This document shows, in pieces, positions 25,244 to 35,545 of a stretch of DNA of 64,000 bases (its first letter is position 1; each line of letters begins with the position of its first letter). This DNA is from Xanthomonas cassavae CFBP 4642. Its GTDB lineage: Bacteria > Pseudomonadota > Gammaproteobacteria > Xanthomonadales > Xanthomonadaceae. The notes beneath the pieces are model-generated. The model worked only from the letters and a program-made list of their open reading frames with translations, was not told where the DNA came from and did not search any database. Where the stretch lies: contig NZ_CM002139.1 of assembly GCF_000454545.1 (NCBI RefSeq), positions 5,129,634 to 5,193,633 on the forward strand, read 5' to 3'. Both the position numbers and the translations under genes were made by a program.

Positions 25244-28200
25244 TCAGCGCCCCTCGCGCAGGAAGCGCGCCATCGACGAGACGCCCGGCAGCGCCGGTTC
25301 GAACTGGCTGGCCACATCGATGAAGCCGCGCATGATGGCGATCTCGCGCGGGGTGCGGTTGAGCGCGTCGCGGCGGTCGGCATCGGCACCGGCGCGCAGC
25401 AGGCGCTGCACCAGCAGCGGCAGGCCATGCAGGGCGGCCAGATGCAGCGGCCCGAAGCCACGTTGATCGGCAACCTCCAGCGAGACGTCTTCATCGAGCA
25501 GGCGCTCGACCCCGGCCAGCACCACCTTCTCGTCGCAGGCGGTGCCCGGTTCGGCACGTGCGCCCAGCAACAGCAGCAGCGGGCTGACCCGGCCACCGGC
25601 AAGGTACTCGGGGTCGGCGCCGGCCAGCAGCAAGGTGTCCAGCAAGGCCAGCAGGCGGCTCTTGTCGCGCGCGGTGAAGCCGTACAACGCGGCGCAATGC
25701 AGCGGCGCCAAGCCTTGATTGTCGGTGGCGTGCACGTCGGCGGCGGCAGTGAGCAGGCGCGCCACGATGTCCGGCAGGCCCAGCGCGCAGGCCAGCATCA
25801 ACACGGTCACACCGCCCGGCAGGCGGTGTTCGATCTGTGCGCCGGCTTGCAGCAGGGCGGCCACGATCTCGGTCTGGCGCATGCTCACTGCCGCCGACAA
25901 CGGCGTGGCGCCGCTGTTGGCGGCACGCTGCGGATCGGCGCCACGGCCGAGCAGATGCGCGACCACGCCAAGATGGCCACCACCGGCCGCACGCAGCAGC
26001 GCGGTGCAGCCTTGCGCGTCGACGGCGTCGACCGGCAGGCCGAGGTCGATCAGGCGACGCACCGCGTCGGTGTCGCCGGTCATCGCGGCGGCCGGCACAT
26101 CCGCTTCGCGCAAGGTGCGGCGCGGCAACGACCAGATGCGCCAATCCAGCCAGTCGGCCAGATCGCGGCGGCCGATCGACAGCGCCACGCCCAGCGGGGT
26201 CTGCCCATCGGCAGCGCGCGCTTCCGGCGAGGCGCCTTGTTTAACCAGCAGTTTCAGCGAAGCGTCGCGGCCCAGCGCAGTGGCCAGATGCAGCGCGGTC
26301 ATGCCGTGGCTGTCGCGCGCTTCGCGGTCCACGCCATGTTCCAGCAACCACTGCTGCAGGCGCAGCCAACCCAGCCGCACCGCCAGCGACAACGGCGGAT
26401 CGCCGGCAGCCGACGGAGCGAACGGGTCGGCGCCGCGTTCGAGCAACTCGAGCGCGAACTGTTCCAAGCCGCGCGATGCCGCGTCATGCTGCACGCAGGC
26501 ACTCAGCAACCGGGTCAAGCCACCGGCGCCCGCCGGCGAGACACCATGCCGCAGCAACGCCTGCAGCGCCGGCACCGCCTCCACGCCGCGCGAGAGCAGC
26601 GCAAACATCGGGACATCGCCGCAGGCATCGCGTACTTCGGCATCGGCGCCGTGGCGCAGCAACCAGTCGACCGCCTCGGCGTTCAAGGCCAGATGCGCAT
26701 CGTGCAACAGCCCGCCCAGTTCTTCCGGGGCGCACAGCCGTGCCAGCGCAACCAGGCCATCGCGCTGGCCGAACTGCAGGCCTTCGCGCAGCAGCACCAA
26801 TGGCGGACGATCGGGCAATACCGCAACGCCAGGCGTGTCGCCATGCCCGTCGCTCACCGCGGCCGGCAACGGGTAACTGGGATCGAGCAGTTGCACGATC
26901 GCCCAACGCCCGGCTTCGGCAGCCACATCCACCGCGCGACGGCCATGCGCATCGACGCTGTCAGCCGGCACCTGCAGATCCAGCAAGCGGCGGATCAACG
27001 CCGGCGACACGCTGTCCGCGGCGCAAGCCCGCATCACCGCGTTGCGGCCGTCGCCATCGATGGCCAGCACATCGGCCTTGCGCGCGACCAGGCGTTCGAG
27101 CACCGCGCTGCGTGCCTGGCGCGCGGCATCCAGCCACGGCGTGCGGCCGAGCAGATCGCGCGCTTCCAGATTGGCGCCGGCCGACAGCAGCGCTTCGACG
27201 ATGTCGCCATGACCGGCCAGTGCGGCTTCGTGCAGGGCGCTGCGGCGCTGGCGGTCGCGCGCATCCACGCGCGCCTTGTGCTTGAGCAGCAGCTGCACGC
27301 CGGCCGGGTCGTCTTCTTCGGTGCCGGCGGCGGCCAGCAATACCGGCGCGCCGCCATCCGGTTCGGACTGCGCGCCGCGCTCCAGCAGGAACTTCGCCAA
27401 CCGCCAGTTGCCGACCTGGCAGGCCATCGCCAGCGGCGAGTGGCCATCGTTGTTGAGCGCATCGAGTTCTGCGGCGGCATCGCGCAGCAGCGCGGCCACG
27501 CCGGGGTCGGAGCTGCGCACGGCATGATGCAGCGGGGTGTTGCCGTCGTTGTCGCTGGCGCGCGGATCGGCGCCGTTGGCCAGCAGGGTCATCACCGCAT
27601 CCGGGCGGCCATGCCAGCTGTCGCGGGTGGCGGCAAGCAACGGCGTCATGCCGCGGTGCGGCTGGTTGACGTCCACGCGCCGTACGATCAGTTCGCGCAG
27701 CAGGCGCAGGTCCGGCAGCACCGCTGCCAGCGCCGGCAGGCTGCGCTGGTCGCGCCATTCCGGCAGCGGCAGCGCCTGCGGGTCGGCGCCGGCTTCGAGC
27801 AGTTGCAGCGCGCGATCCACCCGCCCGCTGCGGGCGGCTTCGAACAGTTCGGGCACCAGCTGATGCTGCGCCACCGGCTCCAACGGGCGCGGCGCGGCGG
27901 CGGCCTCATTGAAGAAGTCAGTCGCCTGCGGGACGGCCGGTGCCGTGCTGCGCGATGGCGCGGCGGTGCGCTGCAACAGCAGGTGGCCGGCAGGCAAGGC
28001 CACGCAGGCGGCGATCGCCAGGCCCCAACGCAGCCCGGCGGACACGCCGCCCGGCCAGGCCAGGGTCACGCACAGCGTGCACATCGCCAGCACCAATGCG
28101 GCCGCCAGCAACCCACGCCAGGCATGCAGTTCCTGCGTGGCCAGCGCATGCCAGCGTGGCGCCAGCGCGCGCCCATCGCGTTCCACCTCGCCCCACAACG

Positions 28201-28564
28201 GCCAGGTCCGCCACAGCCCGAGCAGGGCCGCGCTGATCGCCACGCTCAGCGCCAGCGCGGCGGCCAGACTGCCGCTGTCGCGCAGCGCAGTCAGCGGCCA
28301 GCTGATCAATGCAGCCAGGGCCGGCAGGCCCACACCCCAGATCGCCAGCAGCGGCGGTAGCGCCTGTGCGATGGCGCGCGGCTGCGCCGGCAGCGCGCGC
28401 GTCCCGCGTGCCCACGACACCGCCAGCGCAAAGGCCGGCTGGGCCAGCCACAGGCTCAGCGCGGCAATGCCACCGCCCAGGCCGCCGAGCAGGGACAACA
28501 CCACGCCGGCCGCCGCCGCCAGCGCTGCGGCGCGCAGGCGCGCGGCACGCTGCGGATCAATCAT
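25244..28564 (-). CDS. Giant membrane-anchored ankyrin-repeat protein
   Basis: 1106 residues. The first ~210 residues contain five or six hydrophobic helices with Ala/Leu-rich sequence. The rest is a long run of ankyrin repeats; recognisable units include [106 protein letters not shown] and [16 protein letters not shown]. More than twenty ~33-residue repeats seem to be present. Ankyrin domains bind proteins, so this is probably a membrane-tethered scaffold facing the cytoplasm. It starts inside the end of the ycgL-like gene (8-nt overlap) and is followed by a small phosphatase gene. No function can be assigned from sequence. Confidence 0.9.
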   Translation of the reverse strand: MIDPQRAARLRAAALAAAAGVVLSLLGGLGGGIAALSLWLAQPAFALAVSWARGTRALPAQPRAIAQALPPLLAIWGVGLPALAALISWPLTALRDSGSLAAALALSVAISAALLGLWRTWPLWGEVERDGRALAPRWHALATQELHAWRGLLAAALVLAMCTLCVTLAWPGGVSAGLRWGLAIAACVALPAGHLLLQRTAAPSRSTAPAVPQATDFFNEAAAAPRPLEPVAQHQLVPELFEAARSGRVDRALQLLEAGADPQALPLPEWRDQRSLPALAAVLPDLRLLRELIVRRVDVNQPHRGMTPLLAATRDSWHGRPDAVMTLLANGADPRASDNDGNTPLHHAVRSSDPGVAALLRDAAAELDALNNDGHSPLAMACQVGNWRLAKFLLERGAQSEPDGGAPVLLAAAGTEEDDPAGVQLLLKHKARVDARDRQRRSALHEAALAGHGDIVEALLSAGANLEARDLLGRTPWLDAARQARSAVLERLVARKADVLAIDGDGRNAVMRACAADSVSPALIRRLLDLQVPADSVDAHGRRAVDVAAEAGRWAIVQLLDPSYPLPAAVSDGHGDTPGVAVLPDRPPLVLLREGLQFGQRDGLVALARLCAPEELGGLLHDAHLALNAEAVDWLLRHGADAEVRDACGDVPMFALLSRGVEAVPALQALLRHGVSPAGAGGLTRLLSACVQHDAASRGLEQFALELLERGADPFAPSAAGDPPLSLAVRLGWLRLQQWLLEHGVDREARDSHGMTALHLATALGRDASLKLLVKQGASPEARAADGQTPLGVALSIGRRDLADWLDWRIWSLPRRTLREADVPAAAMTGDTDAVRRLIDLGLPVDAVDAQGCTALLRAAGGGHLGVVAHLLGRGADPQRAANSGATPLSAAVSMRQTEIVAALLQAGAQIEHRLPGGVTVLMLACALGLPDIVARLLTAAADVHATDNQGLAPLHCAALYGFTARDKSRLLALLDTLLLAGADPEYLAGGRVSPLLLLLGARAEPGTACDEKVVLAGVERLLDEDVSLEVADQRGFGPLHLAALHGLPLLVQRLLRAGADADRRDALNRTPREIAIMRGFIDVASQFEPALPGVSSMARFLREGR

Positions 28565-28817
28565 GGTCGCACTCGCCCGCCAGCACCACGGTCTTGGGCA
28601 GTTGCAGGTAGAAGCCGTGCTTGCCCAGCGCCTCGCGCACCGTGGCCGCGTCGGCCTGCGCCAACCGGCGCTCCGGCGTCACTGCCACCTCCAGCACGAA
28701 GACAAACGGCGCCAACTGCGCGTGCACGGCAGCAGGAAGACCGGCGAAGTCGTCACGCGTGCCGAGATAGACGAAGGTGTCCTGCTTGCGTTGGCTTTTA
28801 TAGACGTAGGCGTGCAT
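28557..28817 (-). CDS. YcgL domain protein
   Basis: 86 residues from the ATG at 28817. The start [19 protein letters not shown], the following [15 protein letters not shown], and the end [15 protein letters not shown] match the YcgL family in both layout and length (about 90-110), including the signature G(F/Y)YLQLP. YcgL proteins are cytosolic alpha/beta proteins of unresolved function, often next to rnd in gammaproteobacteria; that neighbour is absent here. Its stop overlaps the start of the ankyrin gene by 8 nt, indicating co-translation. The 191 nt to the divergent ketosynthase gene must hold promoters for both directions. Confidence 0.85.
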   Translation of the reverse strand: MHAYVYKSQRKQDTFVYLGTRDDFAGLPAAVHAQLAPFVFVLEVAVTPERRLAQADAATVREALGKHGFYLQLPKTVVLAGECDHD

Positions 28818-29008
28818 GCGCGCGTGATCGCGCTCGAAGAGCGGTGGGTCGCGTCGATTGTGTCCCAATTGCGGCCATGGCGAAAGCGCGGCGGGTGCGA
28901 AAAATCCCAGCCGCGTCAGCGACATGACCGGCACGTTCAGTTGTGCCGTCGACGGGACAGGCGCACGCCACCGATATACTGCAAGCACTTTTTGCCAGCC
29001 GGACCACC

Positions 29009-30232
29009 GTGAGCCAAGCGCAGCATCCGTCCCAGATGGCCCCGGTCGCCGTCTCCGCCTACACCTCCACCACCGCGCTGGGCGCCGGGCTCGCCGCCCA
29101 GGCCGCCGCCTTGCAGGCGCGCCGCAGTGGCCTGCGTCGCAACGATTTCGGACCGCAACCGCTGCCGTGCTGGATCGGCCGCGTCGACGGCGTGGAAGAA
29201 GTGGTCCTGCCCGATGCACTGCACCGCTGGGACTGCCGCAACAACCGCCTGGCCTGGCTGGCGCTGCAGCAGGACGGCCTGCTGGAAGCGGCGCAGGCCG
29301 CCGCACAGCGCTATGGCGCCGAGCGCGTGGCGGTGATCGTCGGCACCTCTACCTCCAGCATCGGTGCCAGCGAAGAGGCCTATGCGCGGCTGCTGGAAGA
29401 CGCCGACGGCGCACGCTTCCCGCCGGATCTTGAACGCCCGATCGTGCACACTCCGCATTCGCTGGGCGACTTCGTGCAGCACGCCACCGGCCTGCGCGGC
29501 CCCAGCGTGACCGTGGCCACCGCGTGCTCGTCCAGTGCCAAGGTGTTCGCGCAGGCGGCGCGGCTGATCGAGGCCGGGGTGATCGATGCGGCCCTGGTCG
29601 GTGGCGTGGATACCTTGTGCGGCAGTGTGCTGTTCGGCTTCAACTCCCTGCAGGTGGTGGCGCCCGAGCCGTGCCAGCCGTTCGATGCGCGGCGCGTGGG
29701 CCTGAGCCTGGGGGAGGCCGGCGGCTTTGCGCTGGTCCAACGTACCGCGGCCGCACCAGACGCGGCGGTGTGGCTGTATGGCTATGGCGAATCCAGCGAT
29801 GCGCACCATATGTCGTCCCCGCACCCGCAGGGACTGGGCGCGCAGCTGGCGATGCGCGGCGCGCTGCAACGCGCTGGCGTTGAGCCGGCCGCGGTGGGCT
29901 ATCTGAACCTGCACGGCACTGCCACCCCGGCCAACGACAGCGTGGAAGCGGCCGCGGTGGCGGCGATCTTCCCCGACACCTTGCATGCCAGCTCGACCAA
30001 GGCCTGGACCGGCCACACCCTGGGCGCGGCCGGCATCGTGGAATCGGTGATCGCGCTGCTGGCGCTGCGCGACGGCCTGCTGCCGGGCACGCTCAACAGC
30101 GAAGTGCCCGACCCCGCCTGCGGCCCGCAGATCCGCTTCGACAACGCCCATACCCGGATCGATTACACCATGAACAATTCCTTCGGCTTTGGCGGCAACA
30201 ACTGCTCGCTGCTGTTCGGGCGGGCACGCTGA
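29009..30232 (+). CDS. Beta-ketoacyl-ACP synthase (xanthomonadin/aryl polyene PKS)
   Basis: 407 residues from the GTG at 29009; an ATG at 29036 is equally possible because neither has a strong ribosome site. The Cys-His-His triad is visible in [14 protein letters not shown] (nucleophile Cys), [14 protein letters not shown] (His) and [17 protein letters not shown] (Lys/His). The C-terminal [15 protein letters not shown] is the usual KAS II end. It condenses malonyl units onto the growing polyene on the ACP. It is the first gene of a tightly packed operon: the stop overlaps the start of the partner chain-length-factor gene by one base, consistent with a heterodimeric type II synthase. Confidence 0.9.
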   Translation: MSQAQHPSQMAPVAVSAYTSTTALGAGLAAQAAALQARRSGLRRNDFGPQPLPCWIGRVDGVEEVVLPDALHRWDCRNNRLAWLALQQDGLLEAAQAAAQRYGAERVAVIVGTSTSSIGASEEAYARLLEDADGARFPPDLERPIVHTPHSLGDFVQHATGLRGPSVTVATACSSSAKVFAQAARLIEAGVIDAALVGGVDTLCGSVLFGFNSLQVVAPEPCQPFDARRVGLSLGEAGGFALVQRTAAAPDAAVWLYGYGESSDAHHMSSPHPQGLGAQLAMRGALQRAGVEPAAVGYLNLHGTATPANDSVEAAAVAAIFPDTLHASSTKAWTGHTLGAAGIVESVIALLALRDGLLPGTLNSEVPDPACGPQIRFDNAHTRIDYTMNNSFGFGGNNCSLLFGRAR

Positions 30233-31005
30233 TGCTCGCTGCCAGCATCGAAGGAATCGGCTTCTGGAGCCAGGGCCTGCCCACCTGGGAGGCCGCACGC
30301 GCCTTCGTGCACGGTGCTGCGCTGCAGGAGACCCCGGCACGCCCGGCGCCGCAGCTGCTGGCCGCCAACGAACGCCGCCGCGCACCGGATACGGTGGCGG
30401 TGTCGCTGGAAGCGGCGTTGGCCGCCTGCGCTGCTGCCAGCCGCGACCCGGCCAGCCTGCCGTCGGTGTTCACCTCCACCCATGGCGACCTGGCCATCAC
30501 CGATTACATGTGCACCACCCTGGCCAGCGACCCGCTGGCGATCTCGCCGACCAAGTTCCACAACTCGGTGCATAACGCGGCTGCCGGTTACTGGACCATC
30601 GGTGCGGGTGCGATGACGCCGACCACGGCCATCAGCGCCTCCAATGCCAGTTTCGCGCAGGGGCTGCTGGAGGCGCTCGTGCAGCTCACCGCCGGCGTGG
30701 ACGCGGTGCTGCTGGCCAGCTACGACGCGCGTTCGGTCGGGCCGCTGGGCCGGGTCTCGCCCAGCCAGGGGCTGCTTGGCGGGGCGCTGGTGCTTGGCAG
30801 CGCCGGCCAGGCAGGCAAGCCGCAGCTGCGGGCGCGGCTGGACGATGGCACCCCGTCGCCGGGCGATGGCCCGTTGGCGCAGCAGGTCGCCGGCAATGCG
30901 ATGGCGCCGATGCTGCCGTTGTTCGAACTGCTGGCCGGGCGCGGCGACTGCGTGGCCTTGCAGGCCGGCCCCGGCCGCGTCCTGCGCGTGGAGATCCTGC
31001 CGTGA
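30232..31005 (+). CDS. Beta-ketoacyl synthase-like chain-length factor
   Basis: 257 residues, much shorter than an active ketosynthase. The sequence resembles the N-terminal half of ketosynthases (PF13723-type): a VFTSTHGDLAITDYMCTTL segment, then SPTKFHNSVHNAAAGYW and ISASNASFAQGLLEAL. The nucleophile position is Ser/Asn-rich rather than Cys, so it should be catalytically inactive and act as partner of the preceding ketosynthase, as chain-length factors do in aryl polyene and type II PKS systems. It starts one base inside the stop of the ketosynthase gene and is followed by a GTGA overlap with the glycosyltransferase. Confidence 0.85.
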   Translation: MLAASIEGIGFWSQGLPTWEAARAFVHGAALQETPARPAPQLLAANERRRAPDTVAVSLEAALAACAAASRDPASLPSVFTSTHGDLAITDYMCTTLASDPLAISPTKFHNSVHNAAAGYWTIGAGAMTPTTAISASNASFAQGLLEALVQLTAGVDAVLLASYDARSVGPLGRVSPSQGLLGGALVLGSAGQAGKPQLRARLDDGTPSPGDGPLAQQVAGNAMAPMLPLFELLAGRGDCVALQAGPGRVLRVEILP

Positions 31006-31823
31006 GCCGCGTGCCGCTGACGCCGCAGGACACCGCGATCCTGGTGCCGGCGTTGAACGAATCGCTGCGCATTCGCGAAGTGGTCACCGATGCACTGCAG
31101 TACTGCCCGCAGGTGATCGTGATCGACGACGGCTCCGACGATGGCACCGCCGATTGCATCGCCGACCTGCCGGTGACGGTGATCCGCCACCCGCAGCGCA
31201 TGGGCAAGGGCGCCGCCCTGCGCAGCGGCTTTGCCAAGGCCCGGCAACTGGGCATGCGCGCGGTGATGACCATGGACGGCGATGGCCAGCACGAGGCCGC
31301 CGATTTTCCGCGCCTGCTGGCCGCGGCCAACCGCCACCCCGGCAGCGTGGTGATCGGCGCACGCATGCGCAAGCGCGCCACCCAACCCACCATCCGCCGG
31401 ATCGGCAACGATTTCGGCGATTGGGGCATTGCCTGGGGCTGCGGTTTTAAGCTGGTGGACAGCCAAAGCGGCCAACGGCTGTATCCGGCATCGGTGTTCA
31501 CCCTGCCGAATGTGCCCGGCGAAGGCTTCGTGTTCGAAGCGCAGCTGCTGATTTCGGCCGCCCGCCAGGCCGGCGCGCGGGTGGTGGCGGTGCCGATCGA
31601 GACCCGCTACGCCGGCAGCGCGCCAGGCACCTTTCGCAAGAGCCATTTCCGGCTGGTGCGCGACCTGTGGAACATCACCTCGCACGTGGTCAAGCAGGTC
31701 TGGGCGTACGGCCATGTCTGGCGCGAATACCGCCGCGTGCGCGCCAATCCGGTGATCGTTGACGACGTCGATGGCGAATTTGCTACTGTGCCCGCGGTCA
31801 CCAAGAGCAACCACTCCTCATGA
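31002..31823 (+). CDS. Family 2 glycosyltransferase of the pigment operon
   Basis: 273 residues from the GTG at 31002, which overlaps the preceding stop (GTGA). The GT-A fold motifs are present: ILVPALNESLRIREVV, IVIDDGSDDGTADCIADLPV, RMGKGAALRSGFAKA and the DxD-like MDGDGQHEAADFPRLL. It looks like the DPM1/DPG-synthase-type GT2 branch without a membrane anchor. In the xanthomonadin locus such an enzyme would attach a sugar or lipid-linked group to the aryl polyenoic acid. It overlaps the next gene by ATGA, so the four plus-strand genes are a single translational unit. Confidence 0.88.
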   Translation: MSRVPLTPQDTAILVPALNESLRIREVVTDALQYCPQVIVIDDGSDDGTADCIADLPVTVIRHPQRMGKGAALRSGFAKARQLGMRAVMTMDGDGQHEAADFPRLLAAANRHPGSVVIGARMRKRATQPTIRRIGNDFGDWGIAWGCGFKLVDSQSGQRLYPASVFTLPNVPGEGFVFEAQLLISAARQAGARVVAVPIETRYAGSAPGTFRKSHFRLVRDLWNITSHVVKQVWAYGHVWREYRRVRANPVIVDDVDGEFATVPAVTKSNHSS

Positions 31824-33442
31824 ATGCAGCGCGCGCCGATGTCGTCATTACCGGTGGTGGCCTGGCCGGCCTGAGCCTGGCCTTGCAACTGAAGCAGCGC
31901 GACCCTGCGCTGGCCATCACGGTGCTGGAACGGCGCGCCCACCCGGTGCGCGAGGCCGCCTTCAAGGTTGGCGAATCCACGGTGGAGATCGGCGCGCATT
32001 ATTTCGCCCAGGTACTGGGCCTGCGCGAGCATCTGGAGACCGAACAGATCCGCAAATTCGGGTTCCGTTTCTTCTTCTCCGACAAGCGCGAAGACATCGA
32101 CCGCTGCACCGAGCTGGGCGTGAGCAAGATCCTGCCGACGCCGTCGTGGCAGATCGACCGCGGCCGTTTCGAGAATTTCCTTGGCGAACGCGCACGCGCG
32201 CAAGGCATCACCTTCGTCGACAGTTGCAGCGTCAAGGGCCTCGACCTGTCCGAAGACGACACCGACCATGCGGTGCGCTTCGAGCGCGATGGCGCGCCCG
32301 GCACGCTGAGCGCGCGTTGGGTGGTGGACGCCAGCGGCCGCGCCGGCCTGCTCAAGCGCAAGCTCGGACTGGCGCAGGACAACGCACACAATGCCAACGC
32401 GGTGTGGTGGCGCGTGGAAGGCTTGATCGACCCCAACGGCTGGTCGCAGGACAGCAGCTGGCTGCAACGCTGCACGCCGCCGGACCGCTGGCGTTCGACC
32501 AACCACATGTGCGGGCCGGGTTACTGGTTCTGGTTGATCCCGCTGTCTTCGGGCGCGCATTCGCTGGGCATCGTCTGCGATGCCGCGATGCATCCGCTGG
32601 AGCGCATGAACACCCACGAAAAAGCCATGGACTGGCTACGCCTGCATCAACCGCAGGTGGCCGCCACGCTCGACAGCGCCGATTACCGGCTGCAGGACTT
32701 CCTGTTCCTGCGCAAGTTCTCCTATGGCTGCACCCAGGTGTTCTCCCCGCAGCGCTGGGCGCTCACCGGCGAGGCCGGCCTGTTCCTGGACCCGTTCTAT
32801 TCGCCCGGCAGCGACTTCATCGCCATCTCCAACACCTACATCTGCGAGCTGATCGGCCGCGACCGCGCCGGCAAGTCGCTCAGCCCGTATGTGGAGCTGT
32901 ACCAGCAGCTGTATTTCTCGTTCTACGAAAACACCCTGACCCTGTACCAGGATCAATATGCCTTGTTCGGCGACGAACAGGTCATGCCGGTCAAGGTGAT
33001 CTGGGATTACACCTACTACTGGTCGCTGCTGGCGCCGCTGTTCTGCGCCGGGCGCATCGCCGACCTGAGCCTGCTGGCGCGCATGAAGGCAGATTTCTTC
33101 TACGCGCGCGACATGAACCTGGCCATGCAACGCGTATTGCACGACTGGGGCGTGCGCAACACCGAACAGGGCATCACCGGCGGCGATGGACGCCTGCTGG
33201 ACCAGTATTTGATCGGCTGGTTCAACGAACTCAATGGCGCCTTGAACGACACCCTCGACGACGATGCGTTCGTGGCCCGCATCCATGGCAATGTCGCGCA
33301 GATGGCCGTGCTGGCCCGCGAGATCCTGCAGCAGGCACGCCAGCGCCACCCGGGCCTGCCCGACCACGGCCTGGGCGCGCTGACGGCCGATGCCAGCGGC
33401 GAGGCGATCCTGGCCGCCACGTGGTACGCCGACGCGGCGTAG
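31820..33442 (+). CDS. Flavin-dependent halogenase-like monooxygenase
   Basis: 540 residues. The N terminus has the FAD-binding VITGGGLAGLSLALQL. The stretch FKVGESTVEIG matches the 'K-x-G-E' region of tryptophan-halogenase-type enzymes, which carries the active-site lysine, and GYWFWLIPLSSG contains the W-x-W-x-I-P motif typical of this family. Family members generate HOBr/HOCl and direct it through the lysine. Xanthomonadins are brominated, so a role in brominating the polyene aryl end is a strong inference. It ends the plus-strand operon and is followed by a terminator-like hairpin. Confidence 0.85.
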   Translation: MNAARADVVITGGGLAGLSLALQLKQRDPALAITVLERRAHPVREAAFKVGESTVEIGAHYFAQVLGLREHLETEQIRKFGFRFFFSDKREDIDRCTELGVSKILPTPSWQIDRGRFENFLGERARAQGITFVDSCSVKGLDLSEDDTDHAVRFERDGAPGTLSARWVVDASGRAGLLKRKLGLAQDNAHNANAVWWRVEGLIDPNGWSQDSSWLQRCTPPDRWRSTNHMCGPGYWFWLIPLSSGAHSLGIVCDAAMHPLERMNTHEKAMDWLRLHQPQVAATLDSADYRLQDFLFLRKFSYGCTQVFSPQRWALTGEAGLFLDPFYSPGSDFIAISNTYICELIGRDRAGKSLSPYVELYQQLYFSFYENTLTLYQDQYALFGDEQVMPVKVIWDYTYYWSLLAPLFCAGRIADLSLLARMKADFFYARDMNLAMQRVLHDWGVRNTEQGITGGDGRLLDQYLIGWFNELNGALNDTLDDDAFVARIHGNVAQMAVLAREILQQARQRHPGLPDHGLGALTADASGEAILAATWYADAA

Positions 33443-33451
33443 CGTTGATCG

Positions 33452-33475
33452 AACGCGCCGGCAACGGCGCGTTTT
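33452..33475 (+). terminator. Intrinsic terminator after the pigment halogenase gene
   Basis: A perfect 9-bp stem AACGCGCCG / CGGCGCGTT (33452-33460 with 33465-33473), loop GCAA, followed by TTGCTTG. It begins 10 nt after the halogenase stop and matches the end of the plus-strand operon. Confidence 0.7.
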
Positions 33476-33998
33476 GCTTGGTCCACGCTTTCTTGATCCG
33501 CGCGTGCTGTACGCGAGCGCAGCCGGTCATGACGGCGTGCACTGCTCACAGCCCTGCACACCGACGCTCTCTCGTCCTTGTCAGCCCACCGTAGCGGGAC
33601 CTTCCGCAGCGTGGATGCCGCGCAGGATCCTACACCGGCGTACTTGCAGCGTCTCCAGTGAGAGTGGGCGGGCAACGGCCACGTAACGAAGGCCCAGATC
33701 AGCCGCTCCAGACCAGACGCATCTGCGCCGTTCAATGACCTCTCAAGGCAACCGAGAGCGTTAACTTCAGCGCAGTCTGGACGTTCTCAAGCCAAAGTCG
33801 TCGAGGGCGCAACACCCTCACCGCCTGCGGGACACGCCGCAAGTACGTCCATGTAGGCACGGTGGCGGCATCCATGCCGCCACACGGTCCCGCAAACGAT
33901 GAGGACATTGCACCTGGCAACGTGGTCGTGTGCCGATAGAAACCACAAAGCGGACTGCGCCCATCTCGCGGCAGGCATAGTCATGCTGTTAGCCGCTC
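33476..33998. other. Non-coding region between convergent pigment operons
   Basis: About 520 nt without a convincing gene. A perfect 10-bp dyad GTGGCGGCAT-CC-ATGCCGCCAC (33862-33871 / 33874-33883) belongs to a hairpin type frequent between xanthomonad genes. Otherwise I see nothing. Confidence 0.55.
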
Positions 33999-34736
33999 TC
34001 AGCCCATCCCACCATTGATGCCGATGACCTGGCCATTGATGTAGCCGGCGGTCTCCGAACACAAGAAGGCGACCAGTGCGGCCACTTCCTCGGGTTTGCC
34101 CACGCGGCCGGCCGGCACCAGTTGCTTGATCACTTCCGGGGCGAAGCTTTCGCCGACCATCTCGCCCTCGATCACGCCCGGCGCCACCACATTGACTGCG
34201 ATGCCGCGGCTGGCCATCTCGCGCGACAGCGACCTGCTGGCACCGTGCAGCGCCGCCTTGGCTGCGGCGTAGTTGGTCTGCCCGCGGTTGCCCAGCACCG
34301 CCGCCACCGACGACACGCTGACGATGCGCCCCCAGCGCGTGCGCGCCATCGGCAGCAGCAAGGGCTGGGTGACATTGAAGAACCCATGCAGCGACACATC
34401 GATGACCCGATGCCACTGGGCAGCATTCATGCCCGCCATCGGGGCGTCGTCGTGGATGCCTGCGTTATTGACCACGATCTGGATCGGGCCGCTGTCCAGC
34501 AGGGCCTCCAGCGCGGCCGTTGCTGCCTGCGCGTCGGCCACATCGAAGGCCACCGCCTCTGCGCTGCCACCGTGGGCGACGATCGCAGCCACCACGTCTT
34601 CGGCGCGCGCCAGATTGCGGTTGGCATGCACAATGACGTGCCGGCCTTGCGCGGCCAGCTGTCGGCAGATGGCGCCGCCAAGATCGCCGCTGCCGCCGGT
34701 CACCAGCGCACGACGCTGTGGAAGGGATGTGCTCAT
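33999..34736 (-). CDS. FabG-like 3-oxoacyl-ACP reductase
   Basis: 245 residues from the ATG at 34736. Short-chain dehydrogenase motifs are complete: the NADPH loop TGGSGDLGGAI, NNAG in VNNAGIHDD, the catalytic Ser in VSVSSVAAVLG and YxxxK in NYAAAKAAL, and the ending INGQVIGINGGMG. It would reduce the beta-keto group formed by the ketosynthase during polyene extension. It is the last gene of the leftward pigment series and is separated from the ApeP-like dehydratase by about 370 nt that include a stray nrdB-like segment. ApeQ is the functional counterpart in aryl polyene clusters (family knowledge). Confidence 0.9.
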   Translation of the reverse strand: MSTSLPQRRALVTGGSGDLGGAICRQLAAQGRHVIVHANRNLARAEDVVAAIVAHGGSAEAVAFDVADAQAATAALEALLDSGPIQIVVNNAGIHDDAPMAGMNAAQWHRVIDVSLHGFFNVTQPLLLPMARTRWGRIVSVSSVAAVLGNRGQTNYAAAKAALHGASRSLSREMASRGIAVNVVAPGVIEGEMVGESFAPEVIKQLVPAGRVGKPEEVAALVAFLCSETAGYINGQVIGINGGMG

Positions 34737-35107
34737 GGACGCCTCGATGAAAGCCGCAAACGGCAGCGGCGAGCCCGTTATCCTAGCGATTCGCTGCTGC
34801 CGCCGGAACAGCCTTGCCACATCCCGGCATGCGCTGTGCGTCTGACGACGTGGTCACTCCTGCAACAGCGTCCCGCTGCCAGGTGCAGGCCCTGTGCATG
34901 TCGTTCCGGTCGCGCGTGCCGTTCCAGTTGAGGATGCCGGAGGTCTGACCATCGAGCGCAACCTCTGCGTTGCGCCCTCGCATCGCCGCGACGCCGCGGG
35001 GCAACACACCAGGTCCATGTGGACGTGCGTGCAGAGCCCATTGCGCGTGGATGCCAACTGTGCGCCAGCATCCGTGCGCAGCGCGGCTCCACGCACGAGG
35101 CGTGGGA
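34737..35107. other. Gap in the pigment operon containing an nrdB-like 31-mer
   Basis: No gene is seen between the reductase and the dehydratase. Positions 34920-34950 match nrdB 5185-5215 at 30 of 31 bases. On the minus strand the matching stretch reads DGQTSGILNWNG in an open but otherwise unrelated frame. This gap breaks an otherwise tightly packed operon. Confidence 0.8.
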
Positions 35108-35545
35108 TCACGCCTGCGCCTGACCCAGCATCACCGTGGCACGGCCTTCGGCCAGCAGTTGCGCGCCTTGGCTCAGGCGGAAGCTGTATTGCTGGCTGTC
35201 CTCGCCCTGCATCAGCACCTGCGCCTCGCACACGATTGCATTGGGCAGCTGCTCCAGATAGGCCACATGCAGCTCTACGCCGCGCAGGGCCACCAGCATG
35301 CCCGGGCGCACCGGCTTGCCCGAGGCGCGGCCCAGCAAGCCGCCATGTACGGCCATCGCCTGCGCCCCGTATTCGCATAGATGCAGCGCGCGCAGGCGCC
35401 CGGCGGCGCGCAACGGATGCGTCTGGTCGCGGTGCGCGTGGCTACGCAGCACGATGCGCTGCGCATCCCACTCCACCACGTCTTCCCACAGGCACATCGC
35501 GCCCCGGTGCGGAATCAAGGTGGCAATCGCGTCACGTCCCTGCAT
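35108..35545 (-). CDS. ApeP-like 3-hydroxyacyl-ACP dehydratase (hotdog)
   Basis: 145 residues from the ATG at 35545, which lies 14 nt inside the end of the MMPL exporter gene. The motif IATLIPHRGAMCLWEDVV carries the His of the 'PHRGxM' dehydratase signature, and LCEYGAQAMAVHGGL is the central hotdog helix with the acidic partner residue. Sequence and context fit ApeP-type dehydratases of aryl polyene clusters, which form the conjugated double bonds. A second hotdog protein is encoded at 39576, so the locus has two dehydratase-like subunits, as in other aryl polyene loci. Confidence 0.85.
   Translation of the reverse strand: MQGRDAIATLIPHRGAMCLWEDVVEWDAQRIVLRSHAHRDQTHPLRAAGRLRALHLCEYGAQAMAVHGGLLGRASGKPVRPGMLVALRGVELHVAYLEQLPNAIVCEAQVLMQGEDSQQYSFRLSQGAQLLAEGRATVMLGQAQA

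Noticed and set aside
24698..28360. A 1220-codon open frame antisense to the ankyrin gene
   Set aside because: Arg/Gln/Ala-rich translation without domains; the minus-strand ankyrin repeats are unmistakable.
33732..33920. Short minus-strand frame between the two pigment operons
   Set aside because: No start signal, no motif, and it overlaps a hairpin repeat; looks like chance.
34783..35007. Open frame around the nrdB-like 31-mer
   Set aside because: Only the 31-nt core resembles nrdB; the rest has no recognisable protein similarity, so I do not call a gene.
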